From: Hyperoodon ampullatus
Lineage: Eukaryota; Chordata; Mammalia; Artiodactyla; Ziphiidae
Assembly: GCA_949752795.1 (NCBI GenBank)
Contig: OX457061.1
Location: 32,306,425 to 32,370,424 of the forward strand
DNA: 64,000 nt
Direction of reading: 5' to 3'
Under the pieces are notes generated by a model. The model searched no databases. It saw only the letters and a program-made list of their open reading frames with translations, and had not been told where the DNA came from. The position numbers and the translations under genes were made by a program. Positions 34,080 to 47,639 of the stretch are shown here, piece by piece; position 1 is the first letter of the stretch, and every line of letters begins with the position of its first letter.

Positions 34080-34610
34080 GGTGTTATTTGATGCTCATTG
34101 AGGTATGTAACTGATGCTCCAGGAAGACAGATGCCAACATTATATAGGGAAGAACTGTACAAGACGTGAAACAAGAGTCTTTCAATAGATTGAGTGTCTT
34201 ATCATTGGAAAGGTCCCAACTGTGAAGACAGTAGGGTGTAGTGGTTCAAATTAAGAATATAGGCTCTGGGATGAGGCTGACCTGGGTTCAAATTTCAGCT
34301 CCGTGAATTAGGTGTGTGACCTCAGACAAATTACTTAACCTCTTGTGGTCTTAGTTTCTGCCCATAAATTATGAATAATGGTAACTAGCTTTCAGTTTTG
34401 GTGTGATGTTTAAGTTGAGAGAATGTTTGTGAAGAGTTAGGACTGTGTCAGGAGCAATAGTAAACATTCAATAAATCATAATTATTATGTTGGCAGAAAC
34501 TGTTTTACAGTCTTCCAAAAATGTTGTGGAAGGAATTCTTGCATTGGATGAGAAGTTGAATAAATGATCCCTTGGTCTTGCTCAATTCAAAAGTTCTCTG
34601 ATTCTGTGAT
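34080..34610 (+). repeat. Very old CR1/L3-like fragment split by a MIR
   Basis: The tail 'aatgatcccttggtcttgctc...ctctgattctgtgattt' resembles CR1/L3 3' ends. A MIR lies inside at 34228-34490. Low confidence. Confidence 0.35.
34228..34490 (+). mobile_element. MIR SINE, near full length
   Basis: 'gggtgtagtggttcaaatt', 'gcctgacctgggttcaaat'-like block, 'gtgtgacctcagacaaatta', 'caataaatcataattatt' in MIR order. Confidence 0.85.
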
Positions 34611-34639
34611 TTTTCAGCACTATTCTTTTTTATATCCTT

Positions 34640-34840
34640 AGCATTTTACAAATGTCTCTGGAATTGCACTTATCTCACTAAACTGAAAGCATTAAATTAA
34701 AGCAAACCTCAATCTCCTTAGTAGAAAGGATGATCTCTTCTTCATCTTCACACCTCCAAGTACCTTGCACACTGGCTGACGTAGAGTCAATAACACTATA
34801 TTCGTTGTATAAATGAATGAATAATCAAACAATTAAATAT
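34640..34840 (+). mobile_element. L2 LINE 3' end
   Basis: 'actgaaagcattaaatt', 'ccaagtaccttgcacactgg', 'tgtataaatgaatgaataat' follow the L2 3' end. Confidence 0.6.
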
Positions 34841-35009
34841 TTAATTTATCTCAAAACATAGACCATATCTGCCATCTTTCAATGAAAATTTCAAGTACAA
34901 ATGATTCATCCAATCTGCTTGATCAAAGTATGCTTCCTGTAACCCCAGCTAAGAAAAGCAAATGATAAAGACTATAGTTTACTTATCTCTAACCTCAGCC
35001 ATTTAAGAA

Positions 35010-35220
35010 ACCAACACTTACTTGTTGAGCACTCACTATGAGCCAGGCGTTTTTCATACATAATCTCATTTGATCTGTTCATGCAACTATGAAGTGAGTA
35101 TTATTTTACCTAATTTGTAGATAAAGAAATTGAGTCTCTAAGAACTTAAAAATATTCAAGTCACACAGCTATTAGGTGATAAATATGGGATTTGAACCTC
35201 AGTCTGTTTTATCCAAATAC
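35010..35220 (-). mobile_element. MIR SINE
   Basis: Reverse MIR: 'gagcactcactatgagcc', 'cataatctcatttgatc', 'gtagataaagaaattgagtc', 'tcacacagctattaggtg'. Confidence 0.85.
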
Positions 35221-35224
35221 TAAG

Positions 35225-36935
35225 TTGTCCCTTTTAAAATATTTTTAATTGCAAAAGCAACATGATACGTGCTTATTTTGAAAAATTTGAGCAGTTAGAA
35301 ATGCACAGACTAAAATACTGAAGCCCCCCTTATAGATAATTTTTCTCCCCCTATTCCCTGCATTAATATTCTCCAATCTATAAGAAATCATCTGTGAAAG
35401 CATCCTATTAGATGCTGTTCTATGCATTTGAATGCTTATATGATATAATATATAAACATAACATTTCTAAGATAAACATAATGTATAATGTAATAATGTA
35501 ATATTAAAATTAGCTTTAAAAAATAAATATGGCAATTTTTTTCATTTCATGATATACCTTGAAGATCTTGCCATGTCAATGCAAACAGATCTATCTTAAT
35601 TGTGATGAAAACATAAAAACTTGTTAATAGTGCAAATTTACATGCTATAATTTATGAAATAATTCTACAATTGTTGGGCATTTAAGTAGCTTCAGATTTC
35701 TTCTATTAGAAACAATACTACAATAAATACCTTTGTGCACATATGCAAATATTTCTATAGGTTGGATTCTTAGAAGTATAGTTTTTGGGTCAGAAAGTAT
35801 GAATATTTTTAATTTTGATAGATATCACCCTATTGTCCACCAAACCACTGTACAGGTTTACATTTCCACAAACTTAGTACTTGTATATACACATCAACAC
35901 TGAATAGTATCAATTTTCAAAATACATTGATGATCTGATGAATGATTTTATTCACTTTTATATTATTTTATTATATTTTATCATTATATTTTACCATTAT
36001 TATAATTTTCACTTCCATACTTATTATAGATAAGATGTCTTTTTAATATGTATTTTGCCCTTTTCATATGCCTTCTGTGCCTGATGATATCCTATGTTCA
36101 TTTGAAAAATGTAGATTGTCTTTTTCTTATTGAATCATTGGAACTCTTTATAAATTAATTTATCTTTTGTTATATATGTGGTAAATATCTTCTCCAGGTC
36201 TATCATTTGTCTTTTAACTTTCTTCACCTACAGAATTTACTATGTAGATTAACTGGTCAATCTATGTCATTTTAGAAAATCTTTTCACACCCACGATTAC
36301 AAAAATATTCCTCCATGACTCCAGTATGTTACAGTTTTGTTTTTCTGTTCTTATAATCTTAATCCATCTGGAATTTATTTTTGTACATGGTGTGAGAATG
36401 GACTATAATTATTTCCTCCCAAGTGGAGCCATTTTTCCAAAATTAAATCTAAAATAACCAATTGTTTCCAACTGATTTGAAATACTAGATTCATTATACT
36501 CTAATCCTCATGTGTATATAGGTGGTTTCAGACTTTGCATTCTTTATTGTGCTCCATTCTGTACTCTACTATTTGTATTCTATTCTTGTGCCAATACCAC
36601 ACTGTTTTTGTCAATGTATCGGTATAATCGTTTTGAGATATGATGAGTTAAGCTTCATCTAGTCTTATTTTTTAAATAATGTCCTCTTATAGATAAACTT
36701 TAGAATCAGTTATCCAGTTAAAAAAGAAAAGGTCATTTTGTTTTGGACTACTACAAATTTGTATATTATTATATAGAGAATCAAATTTTACCATATTGAG
36801 GCTTTTCATATAAGAATGTGATGTGTCTCCATTTTTTCCACGTCTTATAAAGTATTTTAGTAAAATTTCTAAATATCATCATATAGGTTTTATATATTTC
36901 ATTGCTTATTTATTCTAGATAGGTTATGAATTTTT
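35225..36935 (-). mobile_element. Old L1, antisense
   Basis: Diverged L1 read on the minus strand: 'caatactacaataaatacc', 'ggttggattcttagaagtatag', 'aatccatctggaatttattttt', 'gtgccaataccacactgttt'. No intact frame. Confidence 0.8.
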
Positions 36936-36936
36936 T

Positions 36937-37180
36937 AAAATTTATTTTGTTGAAGTATAGTTGATTTACAATGTTGTGTTAATTTCTATATACAGCAAAG
37001 TGATTCAGGTATACATATGTATATATATACATTCTTTTTCATATTCTTTTCCAGTATGGTTTATCACAGAGTATTGAATATAGTCCTCTGTCCTATACAG
37101 TAGGACCTTGCTGTGTATCCATTCTATATACAATAGTTTGCATCTGCTAATCCCAAACTCCCAATCCATCCCTCCCCCGT
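36937..37180 (-). mobile_element. L1 3' UTR fragment, minus strand
   Basis: 'gttgaagtatagttgattta', 'gcaaagtgattcaggtatac', 'gtcctatacagtaggacc' is an artiodactyl/cetacean L1 3' end in reverse. Flanks ttatgaattttt (36925) and tatgatttttt (37181) look like its target duplication. Confidence 0.75.
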
Positions 37181-37192
37181 TATGATTTTTTT

Positions 37193-37770
37193 AAATTAAT
37201 TAATTAATTAATTAATTTAGTTTTGGCTGCATTGGGTCTTTGTTGCTGTGCACGGGCTTTCTCTAGTTGTGGCGAGCAGGGGCTACTCTTTTTTTTTTTT
37301 TTTTTTTTTTGCTGTACGTGGGCCTCTCACTGCTGTGGCCTCTCCCGTTGCGGAGCACAGGCTCCGGACACGCAGGCTCAGCGGCCATGGCTCACGGGCC
37401 CAGCCGCTCCGCGGCATGTGGGATCCTCCCAGACTGGGGCACGAACCCGCGTCCCCTGCATCGGCAGGCGGACTCTCAACCACTGCGCCACCAGGGAAGC
37501 CCAGGGGTTACTCTTCATCGCGGTGCCCGGGCTTCTCATTACAGTGGCTTCTTTTGTTGTGGAGCACGGGCTCTAGGCATGCGGGCTTCAGTAGTTGTGG
37601 CACGCGGGCTCAGTAGTTGTGGCTTGCAGGCTCTAGAGCACAAGGTCAGTAGTTGTGGCACACGGGCTTAGTTGCTCCGTGGCATGTGGGATCTTCCCAG
37701 ACCAGGGCTTGAACCCATGTCCCTTGCATTGGCAGTTGGATTCTTAACCACTGCACCACCAGAGAAGTCC
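37193..37770 (-). mobile_element. CHR SINE, long form, hosting a second SINE
   Basis: Outer minus-strand copy: (TTAA)n tail, 'ttttggctgcattgggtc', 'gctctagagcacaaggtc', ending 'caccaccagagaagtcc'. Its body is interrupted by the insertion at 37291-37501. Right flank atgactttttt (37772) pairs imperfectly with 37181-37191. Confidence 0.88.
37291..37501 (-). mobile_element. CHR-2-like SINE nested in a SINE
   Basis: Poly(T), 'gctgtacgtgggcctctcac' to 'ccaccagggaagccc'. Target duplication caggggctactctt (37277-37290) / caggggttactctt (37502-37515), which is outer-SINE sequence; the nesting order is therefore certain. Confidence 0.95.
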
Positions 37771-37784
37771 CATGACTTTTTTTT

Positions 37785-38729
37785 AACTTTTCATTTGAGT
37801 GATTGGGATCTTCTATCCCCATCATATTTTCTACGACATACTCTGGGAGTCATCTACCAAGTAGGTCTCTGATCACTTCTCCCTTGCTAACAGAATCCTA
37901 CTTTTACTTGGGGTCAGCAATGTGCCCATTCCCAGAGGATGAATCATCCATCTTTGGTCTAAACCAGTCATGGCGATGCAAATGATTGTGACTTTTGCTA
38001 CATGCTCACAGTCCTTGGCACCCTTGCCACCAAGGCTGACCATATTCCCTAGTATTACACAATGTGTGATAGGGACTTGATACAAGTAAAGCCCCTTTGC
38101 TTCTGCTCTCCTTTCTTCCCATTTTCACGGCTGATGAGCAGGAATGACACCTGACTGGGATAACCATAATGTGGCCATGAGGCCACAAATATGAAGAGAA
38201 AAAGGTAACAACTTGAGATGATGGGGCAGAAGGAAGAAAACTGCTTAGGTCCTTGAAGAAGTTATTGGGCCACTGAACATACCAGTCAACTGCTTTCTTC
38301 CACATTCCCTTTTTAGCAAAAAAGGTTTAAACCTCGATTAATTCAGCATCCTCTAACTGAAGCTGAATGCATCCAAATCCATTTAGATATTACTGGAGTA
38401 TGGGAAAACGATTGATTTTTGTATGTTTCCCTACAGAATTCTGAGTTCTACTAATTTTTAAGAGGTTTGTTTGAGAGTTCCTAATTTGCAATTGCAAATA
38501 ATGACAGTTTGCAAAACTGTCATTATTTCTAATGACATATTTCTAATACTTATTCTTACTATTTCTTGAATTATTTCAAAAGCTGAGACCTTAGTAAAAT
38601 GTTGAATTGTATCCGTGGATAAGAGGTATTTTCCTTTTCAATTCCTGACCCTAATGGGAATGCTTCTCATATGTCAGTAGCAAGATTTTGCTGTATTTTT
38701 TGAAACATAACCTGATAATAATTTTTAAA
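37785..38729. other. No gene; non-coding
   Basis: No element recognised apart from a 15-bp palindrome at 38496-38528. Confidence 0.4.
38496..38528. repeat. Perfect 15-bp inverted repeat, 3-nt loop
   Basis: Arms aaataatgacagttt (38496-38510) and aaactgtcattattt (38514-38528) around the loop gca. Confidence 0.9.
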
Positions 38730-40980
38730 AATATCATTCTAGTCATGGATTAATAAAAATTCAATTTTGTTTTTCTTTTTTGCTTTTTTTAAATCAGAAA
38801 TAGGTATTAAATTTTATCAACTATAGTTTAGCGTCTATCAAGTTTATCACATTATAATTCTACTGTGTTCAGTTAATGTAATGCATTATTATCAATAGAT
38901 ATCCTGGTTTTGATCATCCTTGCTTTTCTAGGATAACCTTCTTTACTCATGGTGAATCATTTCTTTCATATGCTGGATTTTTAAATTTCATATGTTGGAT
39001 TTTATATAAAACATTTTATACTGGAGCTTTGCATCTATATTTACAAGTCATATTCTTATAAAATTTGATGTATTTGGTTTTCTTTGTTGGATTGTGGGCT
39101 GACAGAGTAACACTAGACACAAAGAATGAGTATAAACTCTTTAAATAGCCTAGGACTTTTATGTTTAAAATTTCTGCATTTAAAAAAATTTTCTATGAAT
39201 ATCTATTACTTAATAATGAGTTTAAAGATAAATACATAAATACATACATATATTTTATAAACAGGAATTATCAGTTTCTATAAGGTGTACTAGAATTTAC
39301 CTAGTACTCTGGTGTGGGGTTTGGGGATTTAGCTATGTTTTTTCTTTTCATGTGATAATTGGTCATTTTTCTTTTCTTCTTCCTTTTGAGTCAATTTTCA
39401 TTATTATATAGATTTTTGGAAAATTATTCTTTTCACCTGGGAATTTTAACTTTATTGATACAACATTCTTTTTTTTTTTTGGCTGCACAGCGAGGCATGC
39501 GGGATCTTAGTTCCCCAACCAGGGACTGAAACCGTGCCCCCTGCAGTGGAAGCATGGAGTCCTAACCACTGGACTGCCAGGGAATTCCCTATAATATTCT
39601 TATAACTTTAAAATCTCTTCTGTGTCTGTAGTTATGTCTCTTTCCTTATCTTAATATTATGCATTTGTGTTTTCTTTTTCATCTGACTTATCTGATTTTT
39701 GGTTGATAGTTTAATTGGTAAAGTTTACTTGTTAATTTTCATAGAATTCCGCTTTAGCACTCAATGATTTCTACTTAAAAAATTATTTTTAGCTCTTTCA
39801 ACTGAGTATTTGTGGATTTTAAATATTTTGTTTTCTAACTAATACATTTAGTGATATTAATTTCTATTTGACTGGGTCATATCACATAAGTTTTGATATC
39901 TTGTATTCTCTCTATTTTTGCTATTTAAAATAGTCTATATTTCAGTCTGGTTTTCTTTTTAACCAAAAGTTATTATGAAAGTTTTATAGTATATAGTTTG
40001 TGTATGTGTATGTTTCTGTCCTTTGGAGTTTATTTATAGTTTTATTGCATTCTGATCTGTATTCTGCTTTCAATATTTATTGAGTTTTTAGAGCTTTTAT
40101 TTTTGTGGCTGAATGACTGGCCAATTTTTGTAAATGTTCTATGGGTACTGGAAAAGAATATCAGGCACACAGTTCTATGCATATATCTATGACCAAGTTT
40201 AATGAATATGTATTCAATTCCTCTATATCCTTTTGTATTTGGGGGCCACTTAATTTGTCATTTTTGTTGAGGCATTGTCAAAAATCTACAATTATCATTA
40301 TAGTTTTGTAAACTTTTTTTTTTGTAGATATGACAGATTATACTTCATATATTTTAAAGCTGTATTATCAGGTACAAAAAATGGTAAATTATTCCTTTTA
40401 ACAACTAAATTTTTTTTTTCAATTTAGTATTTTTGGTCTTGAATTTTATTTTGTCTACTATTGCCATGTTTTCTCCTTCTTTCTTTTTGATAGTACTTAA
40501 CCTGATTTCTGATTACTCCTTTTGATTTTCAAATATTTCTGGTCACTTACTTTTATTTATGACTTATTTAAATAGCTGTTTGCTTTTTCTGTTTCTTAGA
40601 CTATCTTGTTGTTTAACACCTCTTTCCACAAACTGACAGATTCTGTGACCCTCAGATTTAAAAAAGGATATAGAGGAATTGTACAACCCATTTAATAAAT
40701 TTGATTAAAGTTTATGGTTATTTCTTTGGTTTATTTGTATGAGAGTTTCTATATCTTAATAGAGAAACTTCATCCATTAACATTTATTCTGAAAATGGAC
40801 ATGAATATATTAACCAGACGGCTTTATTTCTGACATCTTATTTCTAACATTGTCTTTGTGTCTTCTCTTTTCATTTCTTCTTATTTGTTTATACCTTTTT
40901 TCTTATATTTTTCTTTTACTGCCTTAATTGAATTTTCTTGTTCCTCTTTGCTTTATGAATTTTGAAGTCACTGCTCTATT
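38730..40980 (-). mobile_element. Old L1 ORF2 region, antisense
   Basis: Long AT-rich stretch with antisense L1 ORF2 wording ('ttttgatcatccttgctttt', 'ggataaccttctttactcatgg', 'agcatttgtgga'-type T-rich blocks). Heavily diverged, no open frame; a CHR-1-like SINE sits in it. Confidence 0.55.
39471..39588 (-). mobile_element. CHR-1-like SINE
   Basis: 'ggctgcacagcgaggcatg', 'gatcttagttccccaacc', 'ctggactgccagggaattcc'. Imperfect target duplication atacaacattctt (39458) / ctataatattctt (39589). Confidence 0.9.
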
Positions 40981-40997
40981 ACCTTAACTGATTTCTT

Positions 40998-41042
40998 TTT
41001 TTTTTTGGTCTTTTAAAAAAATTTTTACTGAAGTACAGTTGA
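40998..41042 (-). mobile_element. Very short L1 3' fragment
   Basis: About 45 bp: poly(T), then 'tttactgaagtacagttgat', an L1 3' end. Flanked by ttaactgatttctt at 40984-40997 and 41043-41056. Confidence 0.75.
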
Positions 41043-41056
41043 TTAACTGATTTCTT

Positions 41057-41251
41057 TTTTTTTTTTAATATTTATTTATTTGGTTGCACCAGGTCTTAGT
41101 TGTGGCAGGCGGGCTTCTTAGTTGCGGCTCGAGGGCTCCTTAGTTGTGGCTTGTGGCATGTATGTGGGATCTAGTTCCCTAACCAGGGCTCGAACCCATG
41201 TCCCCTGCATTGGCAGGTGGACTCTTAACCACTGCTCCACCAGGGAAGTCC
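41057..41251 (-). mobile_element. CHR SINE, minus strand
   Basis: (TTTA)n tail, 'gttgtggcaggcgggcttc', 'ccaccagggaagtcc'. Identical target duplication tgattaactgatttctt at 41040-41056 and 41252-41268. Confidence 0.93.
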
Positions 41252-41268
41252 TGATTAACTGATTTCTT

Positions 41269-41719
41269 AGTGAGATGAAACAAAGTTGAATGGTGAAGAG
41301 TAGTGTAAGACGTTAGACTCAGAGTACTGAACCTAACTATATTAAGGAAAAAGCTGATGTAAAGTTTTGAATGAATTTTTAATCCACTAATGTGCCTATA
41401 ATTTTGTGAAATGATAAAGCCACCATTTGGGGGCATGAGCTAAACAGTAACCTGTGCACTTTTTGAGGGAATTTGGACTGAGTTATGTATAGAGAAATTT
41501 CACTCAAATATTAAAAAAAATCTAAACAATACTGTGATCTTTTTCAGGTTAAAGGGGGAAACCTGATAATAAAAGAGTATATAAGAACCAAGAATAAAAC
41601 TGACACACATCTCCTAATGTAGACAGATAAATGGAAACAAACGGATAGTCTAGAACATTATGTCACTACATACAAAATTGTAGTGTGCAATAAAGGTGAC
41701 CTTTCAATTACTTGGGTAA
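41269..41719. other. No gene; non-coding
   Basis: Left flank of the LITAF retrocopy; nothing recognised. Confidence 0.4.
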
Positions 41720-41735
41720 AGGAAGGATGCTTTTT

Positions 41736-43775
<2,040 letters not shown>

Positions 43776-43777
43776 TT

Positions 43778-44190
43778 AAATAATGCTGAGACGATTTAGT
43801 TAATGATTTGAAAAACAATTAAGTTTAACCCCTACCTCATATCACATATTAAAAAATAAATTGTACATAGTTTGTAGAGTTAAATGTGAAAATAAAAATC
43901 TTGGAGTTAGTAAAAACACAACAAATATGTAAATGAATAGTTGTCCTATTAGGGGGCTTGAAAGTATAAACTATACCAATGATAGAAAGCATAGAGAAAA
44001 TGATCAATAAATTTAAACATAAAAATTTTAACTTTTAGGTATCAAAAAGCATTATTATTAAAGTTAAAAGTAAATAAAAACTAAGAAAAATATTTTATTA
44101 CATATTAGGAGTTAATATTCTTAATCTATAAAGTGAACATCACAAGTCAATGTAAAGGTACACACACAAAATGCACATACACAAAAAAAT
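43778..44190 (+). mobile_element. Old L1 fragment
   Basis: 'taggagttaatattcttaatc' and 'aaagtgaacatcacaagtcaa' resemble a diverged plus-strand L1 ORF2 3' region. Confidence 0.45.
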
Positions 44191-44199
44191 AAGCAAAGA

Positions 44200-44403
44200 G
44201 GGCTTCCCTGGTGGCGCAGTGGTTGCGAGTCCGCCTGCCCCGGTGCAGGGGACACGGGTTCGTGCCCCGGTCTGGGAGGATCCCACATGCCGCGGAGCGG
44301 CTGGGCCCGTGAGCCATGGCCGCTGAGCCTGCGTGTCCGGAGCCTGTGCTCCACAACGGGAGAGGCCACAACAGTGAGAGGCCTGCATACGCAAAAAAAA
44401 AAA
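44200..44403 (+). mobile_element. CHR-2-like SINE, short form
   Basis: 'gggcttccctggtggcgcag' to 'gcatacgcaaaa'. Short target duplication aagcaaaga at 44191-44199 and 44404-44412. Confidence 0.93.
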
Positions 44404-44609
44404 AAGCAAAGAACATAGACTATCAAACCACAAAGGGAGAAATACAGACAAGAAAGACAGAGAATAATACTAATTCTCTCTGTGTTTTGGGACTAGATAT
44501 TCTTTTATTTTTCTGTATTTGCTAAATAATCAGGAAATATATCTAGAGATAGATAGATAAATGAAAAAAACATATTACTATGTCATCTTGGGAGTTTAAT
44601 ACTTGACAA

Positions 44610-44825
44610 TGAGAAAGATGATGCTATCTGGAATCAGAAGTCCTGAGTTCAAGTCCAAGTGCTTGTTGAATGATCTTGGGCAAAGTCACTGGACTGCTTT
44701 GAGCCTTGGTTTCTCCAAATATAAAACAGAAGAAATAATCTTCATGTCATAAACTGCTGTGAAGAATAGATTTTAAAACTGTACATGGGAAAGGCTTTGT
44801 GAGATCATTACAGATGCCAGAGGTT
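44610..44825 (+). mobile_element. MIR SINE
   Basis: 'ctgagttcaagtccaagtgc', 'gatcttgggcaaagtcactgg', 'gctttgagccttggtttctcc': MIR order, plus strand. Confidence 0.8.
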
Positions 44826-44830
44826 CCTAT

Positions 44831-46191
44831 TTCTGATCCAGTGCGTTAAGGCTTTTCCCAGCCTCCGAAAAAATCTGTGCATCTTCTCTTACAAATACCA
44901 TATCCCTTTGCCTGATGAGGGTTCATGTTCCTGAGTTGTTGTTCAGGTGACAGTTCACCTGTGATGCCTTGGATTTTGCAGTCTCCTCAGTGGATGGGAC
45001 AGGAGCATCTACTAGATCCTGACTATAGTCAAATGGAACTGTAATAACAAGCACTATTGCTTTCCTTCTTCCATGTTATATGCTTTATCATTCAGTTCTA
45101 GTATACACAGAGTTAATTTGATAACCAAGTTGATACTATAATTCCATGTTCATGATATTTAAAAAGTCCTTACTAATTTCAAATTCAGGGCTCTGTTGTA
45201 AGTCAAATGAGAGCACCAGCCTATCTCTCTTCTCAATCATAGGAATAATTCCTTTGTGAATGCTGCATGATATAGAGTGAACACAAAAGGGCCAGAACAA
45301 TGAACTTTTCTTCTTTCACATGATCCCTGATAAGTAGAATAGTGCTATGTTTCTCCATTTATATCTCTATATGAAATAAAAGCAGAATTATAATTTTCCA
45401 GGTGAAAAAAACCTTACGCCACCTTTGTTCTTTGTTTTTTCTTTCCTGGTCCTAAGCCTATAAAAACCCTTTTAGAGTGAAAGATGAAAAGGAAAAGGTG
45501 AAGGAAAACCCTAAACATTCCCAAGGAGCAGAAGATGTTGATATATGAAGACCACAATTAGCTGTTTTGCTAATCCTCTGGGTTAGAAAAAAAGATGAAA
45601 TGAACTGAAAGTCATCAAAATAATTTAGAGAAAGCATAAAAATTATTTACTGGTTGACTAAGCCGTTAATTATTGTTGGTCATGTAAAGTACAGTTTCTC
45701 ATTTCTGGGAAACCTTAGAAAGGAAGGGAGAGAGGGAGGAGGAAGAGAAGGAGGGAAGGAAAAAAGAAGGTAACTGAGTTTTTGGTTTACTACCAGCTCA
45801 AGGAAATCTCTTTTGCTAGAAGAGCGGAAATTGCCATAAAGAGGAACTGGGTAGGTCTGGATCTTCAATACCTTAGTCTGTAATTCTGGGCAAATCACTT
45901 TTCCTTGAGACCATTTTCTCATCTGGAATAGATCAGTGGTTTTCAAATTGTGCTCCAACAGAACAGTGCTGATCCAGAAGCTAGACCAATGAACAATGGT
46001 GATCTCTATACAATTCACAGAAAAAAGAAGTAAAATAAAATGCTCCGCATTTGCTATAGTTTACTTATTTACATTTATTATAACAATTCCGCATTGTATG
46101 GATTTTTCTGAGCCTATACAACCATTTCTTGGATTTGAGATATCAATAAAAATTTTTTCTCGATTTTAAGATTTTCTTTTCCACTTTTAGA
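44831..46191. other. No gene; non-coding
   Basis: A purine-rich (GGGA)n patch at about 45720-45770. The minus frame 45680-46018 crosses it and has no recognised domain. Nothing else seen. Confidence 0.4.
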
Positions 46192-46196
46192 AAACC

Positions 46197-46392
46197 TTTG
46201 TAATGAGAACTTACTGTATAGCTCAGGGAACTCTACTCAATGCTCTGTGGCGACCTAAATGGGAAGGAAATCCAAAAAAAGGAGGGGATATAGGTACACG
46301 TATAGCTGATTCACTTTGCTGTACAGTAGAAACTAACACAACATTGTAAAGCAACTATACTCCAATAAAAATTAATTTAAAAAAAAACAAAA
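46197..46392 (+). mobile_element. L1 3' UTR fragment
   Basis: 'tatagctgattcactttgctg', 'actatactccaataaaaatt' and an A-rich tail: a truncated L1 of a different subfamily from the full-length copy. Weak target duplication cctttg. Confidence 0.8.
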
Positions 46393-46627
46393 AAAATCCT
46401 TTGGCCCTACTGCCACATGCCTGGTGGCTGAGTTTTAGCAAATGACAAAGTGAACTAACTAACAGAAACAAATAGTAATAGGAGAACTTAGATACAATTA
46501 GTCATACTTAGGTTTTTTATTTTAAATGATCACTGTTGATTTTAAAGATTTGTTTAAATATAATGAATTTCTTTTGTTATGTGTACATATTCTGGTTTTG
46601 ATTTCCTGGACTAGATACCTAACTCTT

Positions 46628-46961
46628 TTTTTAAAAAAAATAAATTTACTTATTTATTTATAATTTTTGGCTGTGTTGGGTCTTCGTTGCTGCACAGGGG
46701 CTTTCTCTAGTTGCAGCCAGCAGGGGCTACTCTTCGTGCATGGGCTTCTCATTGCCGTGGCTTCTCTTGCTGCAGAGCACGGGCTCTAGGTGCACGGGCT
46801 TCAGTAGTTGTGGCTCGCAGGCTCTAAAGCTCAGGCTCAGTAGTTTTGGCGCACAGGCTTAGTTGCTCTGTGACATGTGGGATCTTCCCGGACCAGGGCT
46901 TGAAGCCGTGTCCCCTGCACTGGCAGGTGGATTCTTAACCACTGGGCCACTAGGGAAGTCT
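46628..46961 (-). mobile_element. CHR SINE, long form
   Basis: (TTTA)n tail, 'ttttggctgtgttgggtc', several monomers, 'actagggaagtc'. Identical target duplication gatacctaactctt at 46614-46627 and 46962-46975. Confidence 0.94.
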
Positions 46962-47043
46962 GATACCTAACTCTTGACTCCAAATTTAGGGCTCTTCACC
47001 TCACCTATGTCACCTCACAGTAAAGCTATAAGAACATAGATCA

Positions 47044-47179
47044 GGGACTTCCCTGGTGGTCCAGTGGTTAAGAATCCATGCTTCTAATGCAGGGGACACA
47101 GGTTCGATCCCTGGTGGGGGAACTGAGATCCCACATGTCATGCCCTGTGACAAAAAAAAAAAAAGAAAGAAAGAAAAAA
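47044..47179 (+). mobile_element. CHR-1-like SINE
   Basis: 'gggacttccctggtggtccag', 'tcgatccctggtgggggaac', (AAAG)n-rich tail. Flanks agaacatagatca (47031) and aggacatagga (47181). Confidence 0.9.
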
Positions 47180-47189
47180 AAGGACATAG

Positions 47190-47387
47190 GATTTCCCTGG
47201 TGGCGCAGTGGCTGAGAGTCCGCCTGCCAATGCAGGGGCCACGGGTTCGTGCCCCGGTCCGGGAAGATCCCACATGCTGTGGAGCGGCTGGACCCGTGAG
47301 CCATGGCCACTGAGCCTGCGCGACTGGAGCCTGTGCTCTGCAACGGGAGAGGCCACAACAGTGAGGGGCCTGCGTACCGCAAAAAAA
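47190..47387 (+). mobile_element. CHR-2-like SINE in the same target site
   Basis: 'tttccctggtggcgcagtgg' to 'gcgtaccgcaaaaaaa'. It follows the preceding SINE directly and ends with aggacatagatca at 47388-47400. Confidence 0.92.
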
Positions 47388-47401
47388 AGGACATAGATCA
47401 T

Positions 47402-47620
47402 AATATTAGCTAGCAGTTACAAATTTTCATGTTCCTTATATACATTTTAAAAAAATCCTCATAACCACAACACTGTAAATCAACTACACTCCAATAAAAA
47501 TTAATTTTAAAAAATCCTCAGCAATCCTGTAAGTATTTAATTATACTTCTTTTACAGATGTGGAAACTGATGCATGGAGCCCAAGGTCATCACTCATAAG
47601 AGCAGGAGCTGGAAACTAGT
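47402..47620 (-). mobile_element. MIR fragment with a tiny L1 insertion
   Basis: Reverse MIR wording 'ttacagatgtggaaactgatgc' and 'ggagcccaaggtcatcac', interrupted at 47462-47508. Confidence 0.6.
47462..47508 (+). mobile_element. 47-bp L1 3'-end insertion
   Basis: 'ctacactccaataaaaatt' plus A-rich tail only, flanked by aaaaaatcctca at 47450-47461 and 47509-47520. Confidence 0.85.
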
Positions 47621-47639
47621 AAGTAGATGTTCGTTATTA

